A DNA stretch of 44,903 bases from Stenotrophomonas beteli (GCF_001431665.1 NZ_LLXV01000035.1:1-44903); one strand, 5' to 3'. Positions 19,978 to 28,593 are shown, counted from the first letter of the stretch. Translations and numbers: made by a program. Notes: a model not told the origin generated them from the letters alone.

Positions 19978-19984
19978 CGCGCGC
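19960..19984. repeat. Inverted repeat across the lon stop codon
   Basis: GCGCGCGTCAA (19960-19970) and TTGACGCGCGC (19974-19984) are perfect 11-bp arms around GCA; the lon TGA stop lies in the right arm. No T-run follows. It may act as a 3' stabilising hairpin or weak terminator. Confidence 0.6.
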
Positions 19985-20026
19985 TGTCCAATGGCCCGAA
20001 ACCCGCGTCGTTGCTGGCTTTCCAGC

Positions 20027-20055
20027 TTGCGTGGGGGTAGGGCCGCTGGTATAAA
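20027..20055 (+). promoter_or_regulatory. Promoter of hupB
   Basis: TTGCGT (20027-20032) and TATAAA (20050-20055) are separated by 17 bases. Transcription would start about 130 bases upstream of hupB, leaving a long leader. Confidence 0.65.
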
Positions 20056-20194
20056 AGCAGCACTCGCGAATGAGTGATCGCTGTCAGCGATGACTGAATC
20101 GGCGAACCGTTTCCACATGGCGGCCGCATGCAGAACGCGTGCGGTTGCTTCCCTGTCGAATAAGCGGAACCCACCGCCAAAGGAGTTGTAGAGA

Positions 20195-20467
20195 ATGAAC
20201 AAGACCGAATTGATCGATGCCGTTGCTGAAGCTGCCGACCTGACCAAGGCCGAGTCCAGCCGCGCTGTCGATGCCGTCGTTGCTGCCGTCACCAAGGCGC
20301 TGAAGGACGGCGATGCGGTCACCCTGGTTGGCTTCGGTACCTTCCAGGTCCGCGACCGTGCTGCCCGCACCGGCCGCAACCCGAAGACCGGCGACACCAT
20401 CAAGATCGCTGCTTCGAAGAATCCGTCGTTCAAGGCTGGCAAGGCCCTGAAGGATGCTGTAAACTAA
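20195..20467 (+). CDS. hupB: DNA-binding protein HU-beta
   Basis: This 90-residue nucleoid protein binds and bends DNA without sequence specificity as a dimer. [20 protein letters not shown] is the conserved helical start; the beta-arm carries [14 protein letters not shown] with the intercalating proline in RNPKTG, followed by [14 protein letters not shown]. Length and sequence fit bacterial HU. A strong AAGGAG (20179-20184) precedes ATG 20195 by 10 bases. It lies in the conserved lon-hupB-ppiD order, here interrupted by four tRNA genes, and has its own promoter. Confidence 0.98.
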   Translation: MNKTELIDAVAEAADLTKAESSRAVDAVVAAVTKALKDGDAVTLVGFGTFQVRDRAARTGRNPKTGDTIKIAASKNPSFKAGKALKDAVN

Positions 20468-20478
20468 GCGGCTCGCTG

Positions 20479-20553
20479 GGGTGCTTAGCTCAGCGGTAGA
20501 GCGTCTCCTTTACACGGAGAGGGTCGGGGGTTCGAAACCCTCAGCACCCACCA
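20479..20553 (+). tRNA. tRNA-Val (anticodon TAC)
   Basis: 75 nt with encoded CCA. Acceptor GGGTGCT pairs with AGCACCC; the loop TTTACAC in stem TCTCC/GGAGA gives TAC. It begins 11 bases after the hupB stop codon, so it may be cut from the hupB transcript. Confidence 0.97.
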
Positions 20554-20579
20554 CAGCACCGCGGTAAAAGTTTGAGTGT

Positions 20580-20656
20580 GGAGCGGTAGTTCAGCTGGTT
20601 AGAATGCTGGCCTGTCACGCCGGAGGTCGCGGGTTCGAGTCCCGTCCGCTCCGCCA
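20580..20656 (+). tRNA. tRNA-Asp (anticodon GTC), copy 1
   Basis: 77 nt with encoded CCA. Acceptor GGAGCGG pairs with CCGCTCC; the loop CTGTCAC gives GTC. It lies 26 bases after tRNA-Val. Confidence 0.97.
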
Positions 20657-20663
20657 TTACATC

Positions 20664-20699
20664 GAGGCCCCCGGCCTGAAGCCGGGGGCCTTGTCTTCT
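20664..20699 (+). terminator. Terminator after tRNA-Asp copy 1
   Basis: GGCCCCCGGC (20666-20675) pairs with GCCGGGGGCC (20681-20690) around CTGAA, followed by TTGTCTTCT. Confidence 0.8.
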
Positions 20700-20743
20700 C
20701 ACCGACAGGTTCGGGAAGAAGACGAAAAGGTTCTTGCAAGAAC

Positions 20744-20820
20744 GGAGCGGTAGTTCAGCTGGTTAGAATGCTGGCCTGTCACGCCGGAGGTCGCGGGTTC
20801 GAGTCCCGTCCGCTCCGCCA
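20744..20820 (+). tRNA. tRNA-Asp (anticodon GTC), copy 2
   Basis: 77 nt, identical base for base to copies 1 and 3, including encoded CCA. It lies past the first terminator, so it needs its own promoter or read-through. Confidence 0.97.
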
Positions 20821-20926
20821 TTGCAGAATTCTTAAGTCCCTGTGAAAAAACTTTGAAAAAAGTGTTCATCGGGCTGGGTTTCCAGGGAGTCTTCGGATAT
20901 ACTGGGCGCCTGCAAAGTTTCAGCGC

Positions 20927-21003
20927 GGAGCGGTAGTTCAGCTGGTTAGAATGCTGGCCTGTCACGCCGGAGGTCGCGGGTTCGAGTCCCGTCCGCTCCG
21001 CCA
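20927..21003 (+). tRNA. tRNA-Asp (anticodon GTC), copy 3
   Basis: 77 nt, identical to copies 1 and 2. A candidate -10 element TATACT (20898-20903) lies 23 bases upstream, suggesting its own promoter. A terminator follows. Confidence 0.97.
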
Positions 21004-21008
21004 ACTCT

Positions 21009-21045
21009 AAAAGCCCTCGGCGCAAGCCGGGGGCTTTTTCTTTTT
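21009..21045 (+). terminator. Terminator after tRNA-Asp copy 3
   Basis: AGCCCTCGG (21012-21020) pairs with CCGGGGGCT (21027-21035) with one wobble pair, followed by TTTTCTTTTT. Confidence 0.92.
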
Positions 21046-21183
21046 GCCTTACCGACGCGGTCGGTGGAGCGGCCGGGGATGGCGGCGCGGATGGGCGCAG
21101 CCCACGCCGGAACTGCTTTTGGTCCCTGCCACGAAGCGGGTTACACTGCCGGGCTCGCCAATCAGGCCTTGTGATTCCTCACC

Positions 21184-23139
21184 ATGCTGCAGAAACTCCG
21201 CGACAAGACCTCAGGCTGGATCGTCACCGTGATCCTGGGGCTGCTGATGATTCCGTTCCTGTTCGTGATCGACAACAGCTACCTCGGTGGCGTTGGCGCA
21301 CAGAACGTGGCCAAGGTTTCCGCGCCGCCGACCTGGTGGCGTTCGGCACCGTCGTGGTGGCCGGTGCGCATGCTGTGGCAGCACCACGAGATCAGTGCGC
21401 AGGATTTCCGCACCCGCTTCGAGCAGGAGCGCATGCGTGAGCGCCAGCAGCAGGGCGAGAACTTCGACCCGCGCGCGTTCGAAAGCACCCAGAACAAGCT
21501 GGCAGTGCTCGACCAGCTGATCGACGAGCAGGTTGTGCGCCTGGTCGGCGAGCAGGCCGGCGTGGTGATCGGTGATGGCGCGGTGCGCGAGTACATCGCC
21601 ACGATGCCGGCCTTCCTCGATGCGAACGGCAAGTTCAACGAGAACAACTACCGCCTGGCACTGGCCGGTGGCAATCCGCCGCGTACGCCGACCCAGTTCC
21701 AGGAACTGGTGCGCGAGAGCCTGCAGCAGTCCGTGATCCCGGCAGGCCTGCAGAACTCCGGCTTCGTTACCCAGGCCGAAACCGAGCGCCTGTTGAAGCT
21801 GCTGGGCGAGACCCGCGACGTCGAACTGGCCGCACTGCCGGAAGTGCCGGCCGATACCGCGCCGGTCACCGATGCACAGATCAAGCAGTGGTACGACAGC
21901 CATGGCAAGGATTTCCGCCAGGCCGAAACCGTTTCGCTGGAGTATGTCGAGATCAACGGTGGCAACCTGCCGGCGCCGACGCCGGCCGATGAAGCCACCC
22001 TGCGCAAGCGCTATGAAGAAGAGAAGGCGAAGTTCACTTCGCCGGAGCAGCGCCAGGCCTCGCACATCCTGATCACCGGTGAGGGTGCCGAAGCCAAGGC
22101 CAACAAGCTCGCGGCCGAGGCCAAGGCAGCCGGTGCCGATTTCGCTGCATTGGCCAAGGCCAATTCGGAAGATCCGGGTTCGAAGGCGCAGGGCGGTGAC
22201 CTGGGCTGGGTCGAGCGTGGCGCGATGGTCAAGCCGTTCGAGGACGCCCTGTTTGCGGCCAGGGCGGGTGACGTGATCGGCCCGGTCAAGACCGACTTCG
22301 GCTACCACATCATCAAGGTCGCCGCAGTGCGTGGTGGCGAAGGCAAGTCCTTCGAGGAAGTGCGTGACACGCTGGCGGCCGAGCAGCTCAAGGCCGATGG
22401 CGAACGTGGTTTCAACGATCTGGCCGGCCGTCTGGTCGATGCCATCAACAAGAGCCCGAGCGACCTGGCGGCGGCGGCCAAGGAAGTGAACCTGCCGCTG
22501 CAGACCCTGGGCCCGATCACCCGTGCCACCGCCAGCGGCATTGCCGCCGATCCGGCCGTGCTGCGCGCTGCGTTCTCCGACGTGCTGGTGCAGGACGGTA
22601 CCGCCAGCGATCCGATCGCGCTGGGCGGCGCCACCAACCACAGCGTGGTGATCCGCGTGGCCGCGCACACCCCGGAACAGGCGCTGCCGCTGGACAAGGC
22701 GCGTGAGCAGGTGATCGCCGCGATCCGTGCCGACCGCCAGCGCCAGGCCAGCGACAAGGCCGCCGATGCCATCCTGGCCAAGCTCAAGGGTGGGGCCACC
22801 CTGCAGTCGCTGGCGGCCAGCGAGAAGCTGCAGCTGAGCCCGATGCCGGGCCTGCCGCGCAGCCAGCCGGTGCCGACCCCGGAAATCAACCGCGCGATCT
22901 TCAGCGCGCCGGTGCCGGCCGAAGGCAAGCCGAGCTACGGCAAGGTGGATGTCAACGGCCACGCGCTGCTGTTCGCGGTGAACAAGGTCAACCCGGGCGA
23001 CATCAAGGAAGTGACCGCCGAGCAGCAGAAGCAGCTGAAGGATCAGTTGAGCCAGATCGACGGCATGGCCGCTGCGAAGGGTTACATCGAGACGATGCGC
23101 AAGAAGTTCGTGATCCAGACCACTGAAGCGAACCTGTAA
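21184..23139 (+). CDS. ppiD: Membrane-anchored periplasmic chaperone PpiD
   Basis: This 651-residue chaperone is anchored in the inner membrane by one N-terminal segment (about 12-32) and works in the periplasm near the Sec channel on emerging outer-membrane proteins. The N-terminal helical SurA-like region is followed by a parvulin domain (about 291-379), SHILITGEG to GYHIIKV, containing [21 protein letters not shown]. In E. coli this domain is catalytically inactive. Residues 47-66 form a Trp-rich stretch after the anchor (see findings). The start codon is ATG 21184, which places the basic residues of MLQKLRDK before the anchor. It ends the conserved lon-hupB-ppiD order and has a strong terminator. 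Confidence 0.94.
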   Translation: MLQKLRDKTSGWIVTVILGLLMIPFLFVIDNSYLGGVGAQNVAKVSAPPTWWRSAPSWWPVRMLWQHHEISAQDFRTRFEQERMRERQQQGENFDPRAFESTQNKLAVLDQLIDEQVVRLVGEQAGVVIGDGAVREYIATMPAFLDANGKFNENNYRLALAGGNPPRTPTQFQELVRESLQQSVIPAGLQNSGFVTQAETERLLKLLGETRDVELAALPEVPADTAPVTDAQIKQWYDSHGKDFRQAETVSLEYVEINGGNLPAPTPADEATLRKRYEEEKAKFTSPEQRQASHILITGEGAEAKANKLAAEAKAAGADFAALAKANSEDPGSKAQGGDLGWVERGAMVKPFEDALFAARAGDVIGPVKTDFGYHIIKVAAVRGGEGKSFEEVRDTLAAEQLKADGERGFNDLAGRLVDAINKSPSDLAAAAKEVNLPLQTLGPITRATASGIAADPAVLRAAFSDVLVQDGTASDPIALGGATNHSVVIRVAAHTPEQALPLDKAREQVIAAIRADRQRQASDKAADAILAKLKGGATLQSLAASEKLQLSPMPGLPRSQPVPTPEINRAIFSAPVPAEGKPSYGKVDVNGHALLFAVNKVNPGDIKEVTAEQQKQLKDQLSQIDGMAAAKGYIETMRKKFVIQTTEANL

Positions 23140-23162
23140 GCGCTGCGTCATCCGTGAACGAG

Positions 23163-23190
23163 AAAGGCCCGGCTTTGCCGGGCCTTTTTT
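23163..23190 (+). terminator. Terminator after ppiD
   Basis: AAAGGCCCGGC (23163-23173) pairs with GCCGGGCCTTT (23177-23187) around TTT and continues into TTTTTT. Confidence 0.95.
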
Positions 23191-23230
23191 GTCTTCGCGT
23201 CGTTTGTGGCGCGCTTGCGCGGGGGGAGTG

Positions 23231-23327
23231 GTCGAGCCTGCTCGACCGCTTTTTGTAGAGTCGAGCCGTGCTCGACTGCATCTGCCGGGCGCAGGCAAGA
23301 AAAAGCCGAGCATGGGCTCGGCTCTAC
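23231..23327. repeat. SMAG pair with an additional partial unit
   Basis: A partial unit GTCGAGCCTGCTCGAC (23231-23246) is followed by a full unit starting GTAGAGTCGAGCC (23255) and an opposed unit ending CTAC at 23327. The group lies between the convergent ppiD and mltD genes. Confidence 0.85.
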
Positions 23328-23347
23328 GGGAGTGCCTGGCGGGCGCG

Positions 23348-24544
23348 TCAGTCTTCGACGCGCAGCACCGCGCCGGGCTTCAGCACGCTGCTGCCGCTCA
23401 GGCCGTTCAGCGACAGCAGGGCCTTCACCGGCATGCCGTAGCGGCGCGCGATGGTCCAGGCCGACTCACCATCGCGGACGGTGTGGCGACGGCTGCGCGG
23501 ACGATCGGCGACCGCGGCAACGGTCTTGGCGGCCTGCGGCACAGGGGCTGCGGCCACCGGGGCGGCGCTGGCGACCAGCGCGGTTGCGGCCTCGGTCACC
23601 GTCGCACTGGCAGCCGAGACCGGCGCCAGCACGCGGGTGGTGCCCGAGGCGCGGCCACCGCCGGCCAGGGCGGGGTTGAGGCGGGTGATGCGGGCCGGGT
23701 CCAGGGCGCGCTGTGCGGCCCACTGCTGGACGCTGGTGCCGGCCGGCAGGGTGTGGTCCTTCAGCACCGGTACGGTGCGGTCCAGCGAGGCCATCACGCC
23801 CGGCTGGTCTTCCACGTCTTCCAGCACGCAGGCCAGGGCATGCAGCTTCTCGACGTAGGCATAGGTAACCGGCGACAGGCCGGGCAGGGCGGACGGCTTG
23901 GCGTTCTGCGCATTCATGCCGGCCTTGCGCAGCGACTGCAGCACCCGGTATTCACCGGCGTTGTAGGCCATGGTGGCCAGGCGCCAGTCGCCACCGAACA
24001 TGCCGTGCAGGGTCTTCAGGTAACGCACCGCAGCCTGGGTTGAATCCACCGCCGACAGGCGGCCATCGTAGCCGTTGCTCATCGGCACGCGGTGGTTGCG
24101 TGCGGTGGTGGCGATGAACTGCCACAGGCCGGTGGGGCCGCTGCCGTTGCGGGCGTTGGGCCGGTAGCCGCTTTCCACGAACGGGATCAGGGCGAACTCG
24201 GTGGGCAGGCTGGCCTTGCGCAGCTCTTCGACCACATAGCCGAACAGCACCAGCGCATCGTCATCCTGGTTGGCCAGGCGCGAGGGCGCATGGGCGAACT
24301 GCTTCTGCCAGCGCGGGCTGGTGGCCTCGGCGTCGCAGCTGGGCTCGGCCAGGCCGTCGCGGAAGCTGGTGAAGATCTCCTGGCCGTTGCGTACCGACGG
24401 GGCCGGCAACGCTGACGGATCCAGCGGCAGGGCCGCGGCGGCGGTCAGGTTCTGGCTGATGCCGGCGCCCAGCGACTGCGCGCCCGCGTTCCCGGCCAGC
24501 CCCAGGGCAAGCCCCAAGGCCAGCGTCAGACTTCGGCGCATCAT
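23348..24544 (-). CDS. mltD: Membrane-bound lytic murein transglycosylase D (LysM)
   Basis: The 398-residue protein cleaves glycan strands of peptidoglycan with formation of 1,6-anhydromuramic acid. A signal peptide (1-22) is followed by an SLT catalytic domain (about 95-215) with Glu124 in [27 protein letters not shown] and AYNAGEYRV, then a low-complexity Ala/Pro/Val linker (about 300-350) and one LysM repeat (about 352-396) that binds peptidoglycan. E. coli MltD is a lipoprotein with two LysM repeats; this protein shows one, and no lipobox cysteine is seen at the N-terminus. Its start overlaps the gloB stop as ATGA, so the two form an operon, as gloB and mltD neighbour one another in E. 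coli. Confidence 0.92.
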   Translation of the reverse strand: MMRRSLTLALGLALGLAGNAGAQSLGAGISQNLTAAAALPLDPSALPAPSVRNGQEIFTSFRDGLAEPSCDAEATSPRWQKQFAHAPSRLANQDDDALVLFGYVVEELRKASLPTEFALIPFVESGYRPNARNGSGPTGLWQFIATTARNHRVPMSNGYDGRLSAVDSTQAAVRYLKTLHGMFGGDWRLATMAYNAGEYRVLQSLRKAGMNAQNAKPSALPGLSPVTYAYVEKLHALACVLEDVEDQPGVMASLDRTVPVLKDHTLPAGTSVQQWAAQRALDPARITRLNPALAGGGRASGTTRVLAPVSAASATVTEAATALVASAAPVAAAPVPQAAKTVAAVADRPRSRRHTVRDGESAWTIARRYGMPVKALLSLNGLSGSSVLKPGAVLRVED

Positions 24545-25305
24545 GCGCGGAAGCCGTCTTTCCAGTGCCGGAGACCGGCCATCACGTCGACGTCGTCCAC
24601 GACGTCACGGCCCAGGTGTGCCGACACCGACGCACGGATCGGTGCGGTGTGCACACGCAGGAAGGGATTGCAGTCCAATTCGTTGGCCAGGGTTACCGGC
24701 AGGGTGGAACGGTCATCGCGGCGCATGGCCAAAGCCTCCTCTTGGCGCTGCCACAGGGCAGCGTTGGCGGGGTCGACATGCCGCGCGAAGACGGCATTTG
24801 ACACGGTGTACTCGTGGGCGCAACAAAGCAGCAGTTGCGCGGGCAAGGCACCCAGCTTGCGCATCGACGCCAGCAGCTGGGACGGCGTACCTTCGAACAG
24901 GCGTCCACAGCCCAGGCTGAACAACGAATCTCCGCTGAAAAGATGTTCAGCGGTGTGAAACGCGATGTGGCTGCGGGTATGCCCGGGCACGGATAGTACG
25001 TGGAACATCTGCCCCAGTGCCTGAACGTGTTCACCTTCGCCGACCCGCTCGGTCGCACCTGCGATGCGCTCCTCCACGGGGGCCACCACCCGCACGCCGG
25101 GGAAACGGGCCTGCAACGCGGGCACGCCGCCGATGTGATCGTCGTGGTGGTGGGTGAGCAGGATCGTGTCCACGTGCAGTCCCTGATCGGCCAGTGCGAG
25201 CACCGGGGCTGCATCGCCGGGGTCGACGACCACGGCCGCGCCGTCATCGCCGATCAGGGTCCAGATGTAGTTGTCCGCAAATGCGGGCAGGGCAGTCAGT
25301 CGCAT
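24541..25305 (-). CDS. gloB: Hydroxyacylglutathione hydrolase (glyoxalase II)
   Basis: Glyoxalase II hydrolyses S-lactoylglutathione to lactate and glutathione in methylglyoxal detoxification. The protein has 254 residues, close to E. coli GloB (251). The binuclear-metal motif [10 protein letters not shown] has His52, His54, Asp56 and His57; further ligands are in [20 protein letters not shown] and CAHEYT. The C-terminal glutathione-binding half includes CNPFLRV. The start is ATG 25305-25303. Only 11 bases separate it from the divergent methyltransferase start. It overlaps mltD by four bases. Confidence 0.96.
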   Translation of the reverse strand: MRLTALPAFADNYIWTLIGDDGAAVVVDPGDAAPVLALADQGLHVDTILLTHHHDDHIGGVPALQARFPGVRVVAPVEERIAGATERVGEGEHVQALGQMFHVLSVPGHTRSHIAFHTAEHLFSGDSLFSLGCGRLFEGTPSQLLASMRKLGALPAQLLLCCAHEYTVSNAVFARHVDPANAALWQRQEEALAMRRDDRSTLPVTLANELDCNPFLRVHTAPIRASVSAHLGRDVVDDVDVMAGLRHWKDGFRA

Positions 25306-25316
25306 AGAATTGGACC

Positions 25317-25961
25317 ATGCCCGCGCTGCAGAGCACCCGTCAAGCGAGCCAGGCCCCGTGGTTCGACAGCGAACCGGCGGCGGCCCTGCGCGTTCTGGAA
25401 CGGCAGGTGCTGTTGCCGCAGCTGTCGGCGCTGCCGACGCAGCCCTGGTTGTGGATCGCGCCGAGTGCGGCCTGGCTGGGCGACGCAGCGCTGGCCGGGC
25501 GCGGCCTGCGCCTGTACCGGCAGGGCGGCGGCTATGCCGGCGATACCCGTTGCGCGCTGCCGTTGCCGCTGGCCAACGAGAGCGTCAATGCCATCGTGCT
25601 GCAACATGTCACCGCCGCCGATGCGGACCGGCTGCTGGACGAATGCGAACGGGTGCTGATGCCGGGTGGGCATCTGTGGCTGAGCAGCCTCAATCCGTTC
25701 AGTCCCTACCGCACGCGCTGGCGCCAGCATGGACTGGTGGTGCGCACGCCGCAGCGGATCCGCCTGCTGCTCGGCCGTCATGGGCTGGAGTGCGACGATA
25801 TGCGTTACCTGGGCCCGCTCTGGCGCGGCGAGGGCAGTCGCCGCGCCGATGGCTGGGCGCCGCTGCGCGCCGCCTGCCTGTTCCACGCGGAAAAACGCAC
25901 GCTGGCCCTGCCCGGGCCGAAACCGTTGCCGGTGCGCTGGCACGGCACCGTTGCTACCTGA
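25317..25961 (+). CDS. Class I SAM-dependent methyltransferase (YafS-like position)
   Basis: The 214-residue protein has a Rossmann-type methyltransferase arrangement: [11 protein letters not shown] near 45-55 where the SAM loop normally sits, [16 protein letters not shown] (about 83-98) as the acidic-strand region, and [23 protein letters not shown] (about 109-131) as the post-motif strand. The SAM loop lacks the classical GxGxG, so binding may be altered. E. coli yafS, also a predicted methyltransferase, occupies the same place between gloB and rnhA, so this is probably its counterpart; the substrate is unknown. ATG 25317 lies 7 bases past TAGAAT (25305-25310), which could make the message leaderless. 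rnhA follows after 13 bases. Confidence 0.82.
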   Translation: MPALQSTRQASQAPWFDSEPAAALRVLERQVLLPQLSALPTQPWLWIAPSAAWLGDAALAGRGLRLYRQGGGYAGDTRCALPLPLANESVNAIVLQHVTAADADRLLDECERVLMPGGHLWLSSLNPFSPYRTRWRQHGLVVRTPQRIRLLLGRHGLECDDMRYLGPLWRGEGSRRADGWAPLRAACLFHAEKRTLALPGPKPLPVRWHGTVAT

Positions 25962-25974
25962 TCCTGGAGTTGTA

Positions 25975-26427
25975 TTGAAAACCATTGAAATCCACACCGA
26001 CGGTTCCTGCCTTGGCAATCCAGGCCCGGGCGGCTGGGCCGCGCTGCTGCGTTACAAGGGCCACGAGCGCGAACTGAGCGGTGGCGAAGCGCACACCACC
26101 AACAACCGGATGGAGCTGATGGCGGCGATCTCCGGGCTGGAGACGCTGACCGAGCCGTGCAACATCGTGCTTTACACCGATTCGCAGTATGTGCGGCAGG
26201 GCCTGACCCAGTGGATGCCCGGCTGGATCCGCAAGAACTGGAAGACCGCCGGCGGCGATCCGGTGAAGAACCGCGAGCTGTGGGAGCGCCTGCATGCGGC
26301 CACGTTGCGGCACCAGATCGACTGGCGCTGGGTAAAGGGCCACTCCGGTGATCCGGACAATGAACGGGTCGATACCCTGGCCCGCAACGCGGCGATCCAG
26401 ATCCGCGATTCCAGCCCGGTAAACTGA
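25975..26427 (+). CDS. rnhA: Ribonuclease HI
   Basis: RNase HI degrades RNA in RNA-DNA hybrids during replication and repair. The protein has 150 residues (E. coli 155). Active-site residues are Asp9 in IHTDGSC, Glu47 in NNRMELMA, Asp69 in YTDSQYV and Asp133 in ERVDTLA, with His123 in the KGHSG loop. The start codon is TTG 25975: GGAG (25966-25969) lies 5 bases upstream and the conserved start [10 protein letters not shown] begins there. The frame is open further upstream only by overlap with the methyltransferase gene. dnaQ starts 4 bases after its stop, so rnhA-dnaQ are coupled, as a neighbour pair in E. coli. Confidence 0.97.
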   Translation: MKTIEIHTDGSCLGNPGPGGWAALLRYKGHERELSGGEAHTTNNRMELMAAISGLETLTEPCNIVLYTDSQYVRQGLTQWMPGWIRKNWKTAGGDPVKNRELWERLHAATLRHQIDWRWVKGHSGDPDNERVDTLARNAAIQIRDSSPVN

Positions 26428-26431
26428 GCCC

Positions 26432-27163
26432 ATGCGTCAGATCATCCTCGATACCGAAACCACCGGCCTGGAATGGAAGAAGGGCAACCGCATCGTTGAA
26501 ATCGGCTGCGTGGAGCTGTTCAAGCGCCGCCCGACCGGCAACAACTACCACCAGTACATCAAGCCGGACTGCGAATTCGAACAGGGCGCACAGGAAGTCA
26601 CCGGCCTGACCCTGGAGTTCCTGGAGGACAAGCCGGACTTCGCGCAGATCGCCGACGAGTTCCTGGCGTTCATCGATGGCGCCGAACTGATCATCCACAA
26701 CGCGGCGTTCGACCTGGGCTTTCTCGACAACGAACTTTCGTTGCTGGGCCCGCAGTACGGGAAGATCACCGACCGCTGCACGGTGATCGATACGCTGGTG
26801 ATGGCGCGCGAGCGCTTCCCCGGCCAGCGCAATTCGCTGGATGCGCTGTGCAAGCGGCTGGGCGTGGACAACTCGCACCGCGCCCTGCACGGTGGCCTGC
26901 TCGATGCGCAGATCCTGGGCGATGTCTATATCGCACTGACCTCGGGCCAGGAAGAGATCGGCTTCGGGCTGGGGGATGATGAGGGTGGTGGCGCCGGTGC
27001 GGCGCTGCAGGCGTTCGACACCAGCAAGCTGCTGCCGCGCCCGCGCGTGGTGGCTACGCCGTCGGAACGGGAAGCGCACGCTGCACGGCTGGAGCGACTG
27101 CGCAAGAAGGCCGGCCACGCACTGTGGGATGGCCCGAAGGTGGAAGAAGCCGCCAGCGCCTGA
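26432..27163 (+). CDS. dnaQ: DNA polymerase III epsilon subunit (3'-5' exonuclease)
   Basis: Epsilon proofreads DNA synthesis within the polymerase III core. The protein has 243 residues. Exo motifs are ILDTETTGLE (Asp7, Glu9), HNAAFDLGFLDNE (Asp94) and HRALHGGLLDAQ (His153, Asp158), matching E. coli Asp12, Glu14, Asp103, His162 and Asp167. QEEIGF at 173-178 aligns with the beta-clamp-binding QTSMAF of E. coli. The C-terminal tail (about 185-243) is the alpha-subunit-binding segment, joined by a Gly/Ala-rich linker. It begins 4 bases after rnhA and is followed by SMAG repeats. Confidence 0.97.
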   Translation: MRQIILDTETTGLEWKKGNRIVEIGCVELFKRRPTGNNYHQYIKPDCEFEQGAQEVTGLTLEFLEDKPDFAQIADEFLAFIDGAELIIHNAAFDLGFLDNELSLLGPQYGKITDRCTVIDTLVMARERFPGQRNSLDALCKRLGVDNSHRALHGGLLDAQILGDVYIALTSGQEEIGFGLGDDEGGGAGAALQAFDTSKLLPRPRVVATPSEREAHAARLERLRKKAGHALWDGPKVEEAASA

Positions 27164-27165
27164 TC

Positions 27166-27214
27166 ATCCACGCATGGCGTGGATCCACTGTAGAGCCGAG
27201 CCCATGCTCGGCTC
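27166..27214. repeat. Two adjacent SMAG-type palindromes
   Basis: ATCCACGC/GCGTGGAT (27166-27184) is followed by GTAGAGCCGAGC with CTCGGCTC (27190-27214). They lie between the convergent dnaQ and PP2C phosphatase genes. Confidence 0.8.
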
Positions 27215-27225
27215 ATGCGCGGGGC

Positions 27226-27930
27226 TCAGTGGCAGCGCACCAGGATCACGCTGATGTTGTCGCGGCCGCCGCCATCGAGTGCGGCGGCCACCAGTGTGTC
27301 CACGCATTCCTGCGCGCTGGCATCGTCGAAGGCCAGCGTGCGCGCGATGCCACGGTCATCCACCTCTTCGGTGAGGCCGTCACTGCACAGCAGCAGTTGC
27401 ATGCCCGGGCGCAGCTCACCGCTGGTGGTGGCCACATTCAGATGCGCCGGGTCGGTCACGCCCAGTGCCTGGGTGACGACGTTGCGATGCGGGTGCGCAC
27501 GCGCCTGTTCGGCGGTCAGGTTGCCCTGCGCGACCAGTTCCTGCACCACGCTGTGGTCCTGGCTGAGCTGGGCGAGCTGGCCGTCGCGCCACAGGTAGGC
27601 ACGGCTGTCGCCGACCCAGGCCACCTCATAACGATTGCCCTGCACGCGGGCGGCGACCACGGTGGTGCCCATCGGCAGGGTGTCGTTGCGCCGCCGCGAG
27701 GCACGGATGATCTCTTCATCGGCGGTGCGGATGGCCTGCACCAGCGATGCACCGCGCCGCACCTCGCGGACAATGGTCTCGCGTGCCAGCGCGCTGGCCA
27801 CTTCGCCGCAGGCGTGACCGCCCATGCCGTCGGCCACCAGCCACAGGGCCAGCTCGCTGTCACCGTAGTAGGTGTCCTCGTTGAGCTCGCGGCGCAGGCC
27901 GGGATGGGTGAGGTGTCCGAATTCGATCAT
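27226..27930 (-). CDS. PP2C-family serine/threonine protein phosphatase
   Basis: The 234-residue cytoplasmic phosphatase has the PP2C (PrpC/PstP) motifs in order: NEDT with Asp19, VADGMGGH with Asp34, GTTVVAA (88-94), VGDSRAYLWRDGQL (107-120), DHSVVQELV, LCSDGLTEEV with Asp184, and GRDNISVIL with Asp224. The aspartates bind the two metal ions. The protein consists of the catalytic domain alone, with no membrane segment. Such enzymes usually oppose Hanks-type kinases, often in type VI secretion or cell-wall control; no kinase gene lies in this window, so the target is unknown. A start at ATG 27930 gives the conserved N-terminus. It converges with dnaQ. Confidence 0.93.
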   Translation of the reverse strand: MIEFGHLTHPGLRRELNEDTYYGDSELALWLVADGMGGHACGEVASALARETIVREVRRGASLVQAIRTADEEIIRASRRRNDTLPMGTTVVAARVQGNRYEVAWVGDSRAYLWRDGQLAQLSQDHSVVQELVAQGNLTAEQARAHPHRNVVTQALGVTDPAHLNVATTSGELRPGMQLLLCSDGLTEEVDDRGIARTLAFDDASAQECVDTLVAAALDGGGRDNISVILVRCH

Positions 27931-28097
27931 GGTGGGTCGTGGGCGGGGTATTGCGGGGGGAGACAGGCATCATCGGGGGGCTTCAGCCATCCGGCAAGGC
28001 ATGCACGCAGGTATTTTTCACTTCGTGGGCCGGAATGACTTGTCGCCGGGCTCACTTCCTCGTATGATGCGCGTCCCCGGTCCGCCGGGGACCACCC

Positions 28098-28188
28098 GGA
28101 GAGGTGGCAGAGTGGTTGAATGTACCTGACTCGAAATCAGGCAGGCGTTTATAGCGCCTCGGGGGTTCGAATCCCCCCCTCTCCGCCA
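28098..28188 (+). tRNA. tRNA-Ser (anticodon CGA)
   Basis: 91 nt with encoded CCA and the long variable arm of class II tRNAs. Acceptor GGAGAGG pairs with CCTCTCC; the loop CTCGAAA within CCTGA/TCAGG gives CGA. Its final GCCA is the start of the terminator stem that follows. Confidence 0.96.
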
Positions 28189-28236
28189 GATAAAGAAAAA
28201 GGGCTGCCGAAAGGCAGCCCTTTTTCTTTATCTGGC
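28185..28236 (+). terminator. 24-bp hairpin terminator overlapping the tRNA-Ser 3' end
   Basis: Bases 28185-28208 and 28213-28236 are perfect 24-bp arms around GAAA. The right arm contains GGGCTGCC's partner followed by TTTTT, so it ends transcription; the left arm begins inside the GCCA end of the tRNA. Before processing, the tRNA's own 3' end is thus paired with downstream sequence. Confidence 0.93.
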
Positions 28237-28357
28237 GCGGGATGCGACGCGCAGAACGCGTCGCCCCACACATTGCTGCGCAACGTGTGGGCCCCTCCCT
28301 TTGCCTGCCTCTCCCCGCCCCTGCCGGGGCAGCCCCTCAACCGAGGGGCTTGTTGCT
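28210..28357 (+). repeat. 148-bp direct repeat, copy 1
   Basis: Starts in the loop of the tRNA-Ser terminator and ends after GGGGCTTGTTGCT. It is repeated 224 bases downstream with 2 mismatches in 148. It contains several short stems, including CCACAC/GTGTGG and AGCCCCT/AGGGGCT, but no supported coding sequence. Confidence 0.9.
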
Positions 28358-28433
28358 GCGGAGGGTTCCGCGCGAGGTGGATCGGAGGGCTTTGATGAAT
28401 TCTCCTTATCTGCAGGACAGGAGAGGGCGGACA

Positions 28434-28581
28434 AAAGGCAGCCCTTTTTCTTTATCTGGCGCGGGACGCGACGCGCAGAGCGCGTCGCCCCACACATTGC
28501 TGCGCAACGTGTGGGCCCCTCCCTTTGCCTGCCTCTCCCCGCCCCTGCCGGGGCAGCCCCTCAACCGAGGGGCTTGTTGCT
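28434..28581 (+). repeat. 148-bp direct repeat, copy 2
   Basis: Matches copy 1 at 146 of 148 positions; the differences are T to C and A to G. It includes the right arm and T-run of the terminator but not the left arm, so the duplication probably began inside the terminator. The 76-base spacer (28358-28433) is unique and I see no feature in it. Confidence 0.9.
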
Positions 28582-28593
28582 CCAGATGCATCA

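Noticed and set aside
17695..20442. A 915-codon antisense frame over lon and hupB
   Set aside because: Low-complexity composition rich in His, Gln, Leu and Arg, fully overlapping two certain genes; typical of mirror frames in high-GC DNA.
20699..21025. Small minus-strand frame with a repeated AERTGLEPATSGVTGQ segment
   Set aside because: This is the well-known spurious translation of antisense tRNA-Asp genes, repeated because the tRNA is repeated.
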